From positions 1 through 18,150 of the forward strand of contig PITI01000168.1 of assembly GCA_004325065.1 (NCBI GenBank): a stretch of 18,150 nt of DNA, given 5' to 3'. The translations under genes were made by a program, and so were the position numbers. Positions 17,660 through 18,150 of the stretch are shown here, one piece after another (positions within the stretch are counted from its first letter, which is position 1; the number at the start of each line of letters is the position of its first letter). This stretch comes from Hamiltosporidium magnivora (Eukaryota; Microsporidia; Dubosqiidae). The notes under the pieces were generated by a model. That model did no database searches and had not been told where the DNA came from. It saw only the letters and a program-made list of their open reading frames with translations.

Positions 17660-18150
17660 ATTGTTAGAAATATATTTTAAGACATTTATAAAAATTCAAA
17701 AAAAAATGACAAATTTTTTTGAAAATATTTAATGATTATGAGGTGTAAAATTTTAGAAAAGAACGAACAACCATTAATGAATCAATTAATAGTTTTTAAA
17801 ATAAATCCATTTTTTAATATTTTTTGATGAAGAAAGAAATAAAAGAAATCTTTTTAATAAAACATTTTTAAAAATAGATGTTTAAATGAATGAAATTACA
17901 ATTATATAAACAAAAATAGTAGGTTTCAAAATCAGAATGCCTAACCGTGTATTTTTTTGAAATATGCTTTGAATTGCCATAGTATTTGAATAATTGAATA
18001 CTTAAATAAAAAAAATTGTTATATGTTTAATTTATCGGCTAGAAATGGTATAGAATCTATTTTATCCTGAAATATTTTTCTGTCAATTTTTAATATTTTT
18101 TCTGAGGATTTATAAATTAATTATACTTGATTATATTGAAAAAGTCCGTA
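17660..18150. other. AT-rich spacer at the right edge
   Basis: It includes the PRE2 5' flank. No gene is supported. A minus-strand frame at 18019-18123 reads 34 codons to a stop (ending DSIPFLADKLNI) but is closed upstream by a stop and has no ATG, so it is at most a frameshifted gene end. Confidence 0.4.

Overview
The window looks like microsporidian DNA from a species with an expanded, gene-poor genome. By eye it is very AT-rich, and long stretches lack genes. Its two recognisable genes are single-exon eukaryotic core genes: proteasome subunit beta-5 (PRE2), with a very short propeptide, and a probable B-block-binding subunit of TFIIIC (TFC3 type). Both carry a C-run on the coding strand ending six bases before the ATG, and the 435-codon gene has a G-run in a similar place. 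This matches the CCC/GGG-type start-proximal signals described for microsporidia. The species is not identifiable from this sequence.

Layout, left to right. All supported genes lie on the minus strand. Positions 1-179 hold the 5' end of a reading frame that runs off the left edge. Positions 180-5186 have no convincing gene. They hold a 43% G+C island (about 985-1230) that resembles the non-coding tail of a transposable element, two tRNA-like relics (about 700-770 and 2543-2615) and short coding-like fossils. Positions 5187-6494 encode an unrecognised, probably secreted 435-aa protein. Just upstream of its start is an inverted repeat with 50-bp arms (48 of 50 matching) and a 50-bp spacer. Positions 8274-10865 encode the TFIIIC subunit, which contains an in-frame duplication of 23 residues. 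An exact 41-bp tandem duplication follows at 11015-11096. Positions 13114-13789 hold an N-terminally membrane-anchored protein gene apparently broken by two frameshifts. Positions 14339 to about 16015 hold a decayed non-LTR retrotransposon: reverse transcriptase remnant, zinc knuckle and restriction-like endonuclease, interrupted by stops and frameshifts. Positions 16943-17644 are PRE2.

The genes form no operon or shared pathway. The intact ones are housekeeping (protein degradation, RNA polymerase III transcription) plus one unknown secreted protein. They are isolated islands in decaying, transposon-derived spacer, and supported coding sequence covers only about 30% of the window. I found no CRISPR array, rRNA or intact tRNA, and no clearly new multi-gene system. 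The most unusual items are the symmetric inverted repeat beside the secreted-protein gene, the GC-rich transposon-like island and the broken membrane-protein gene.
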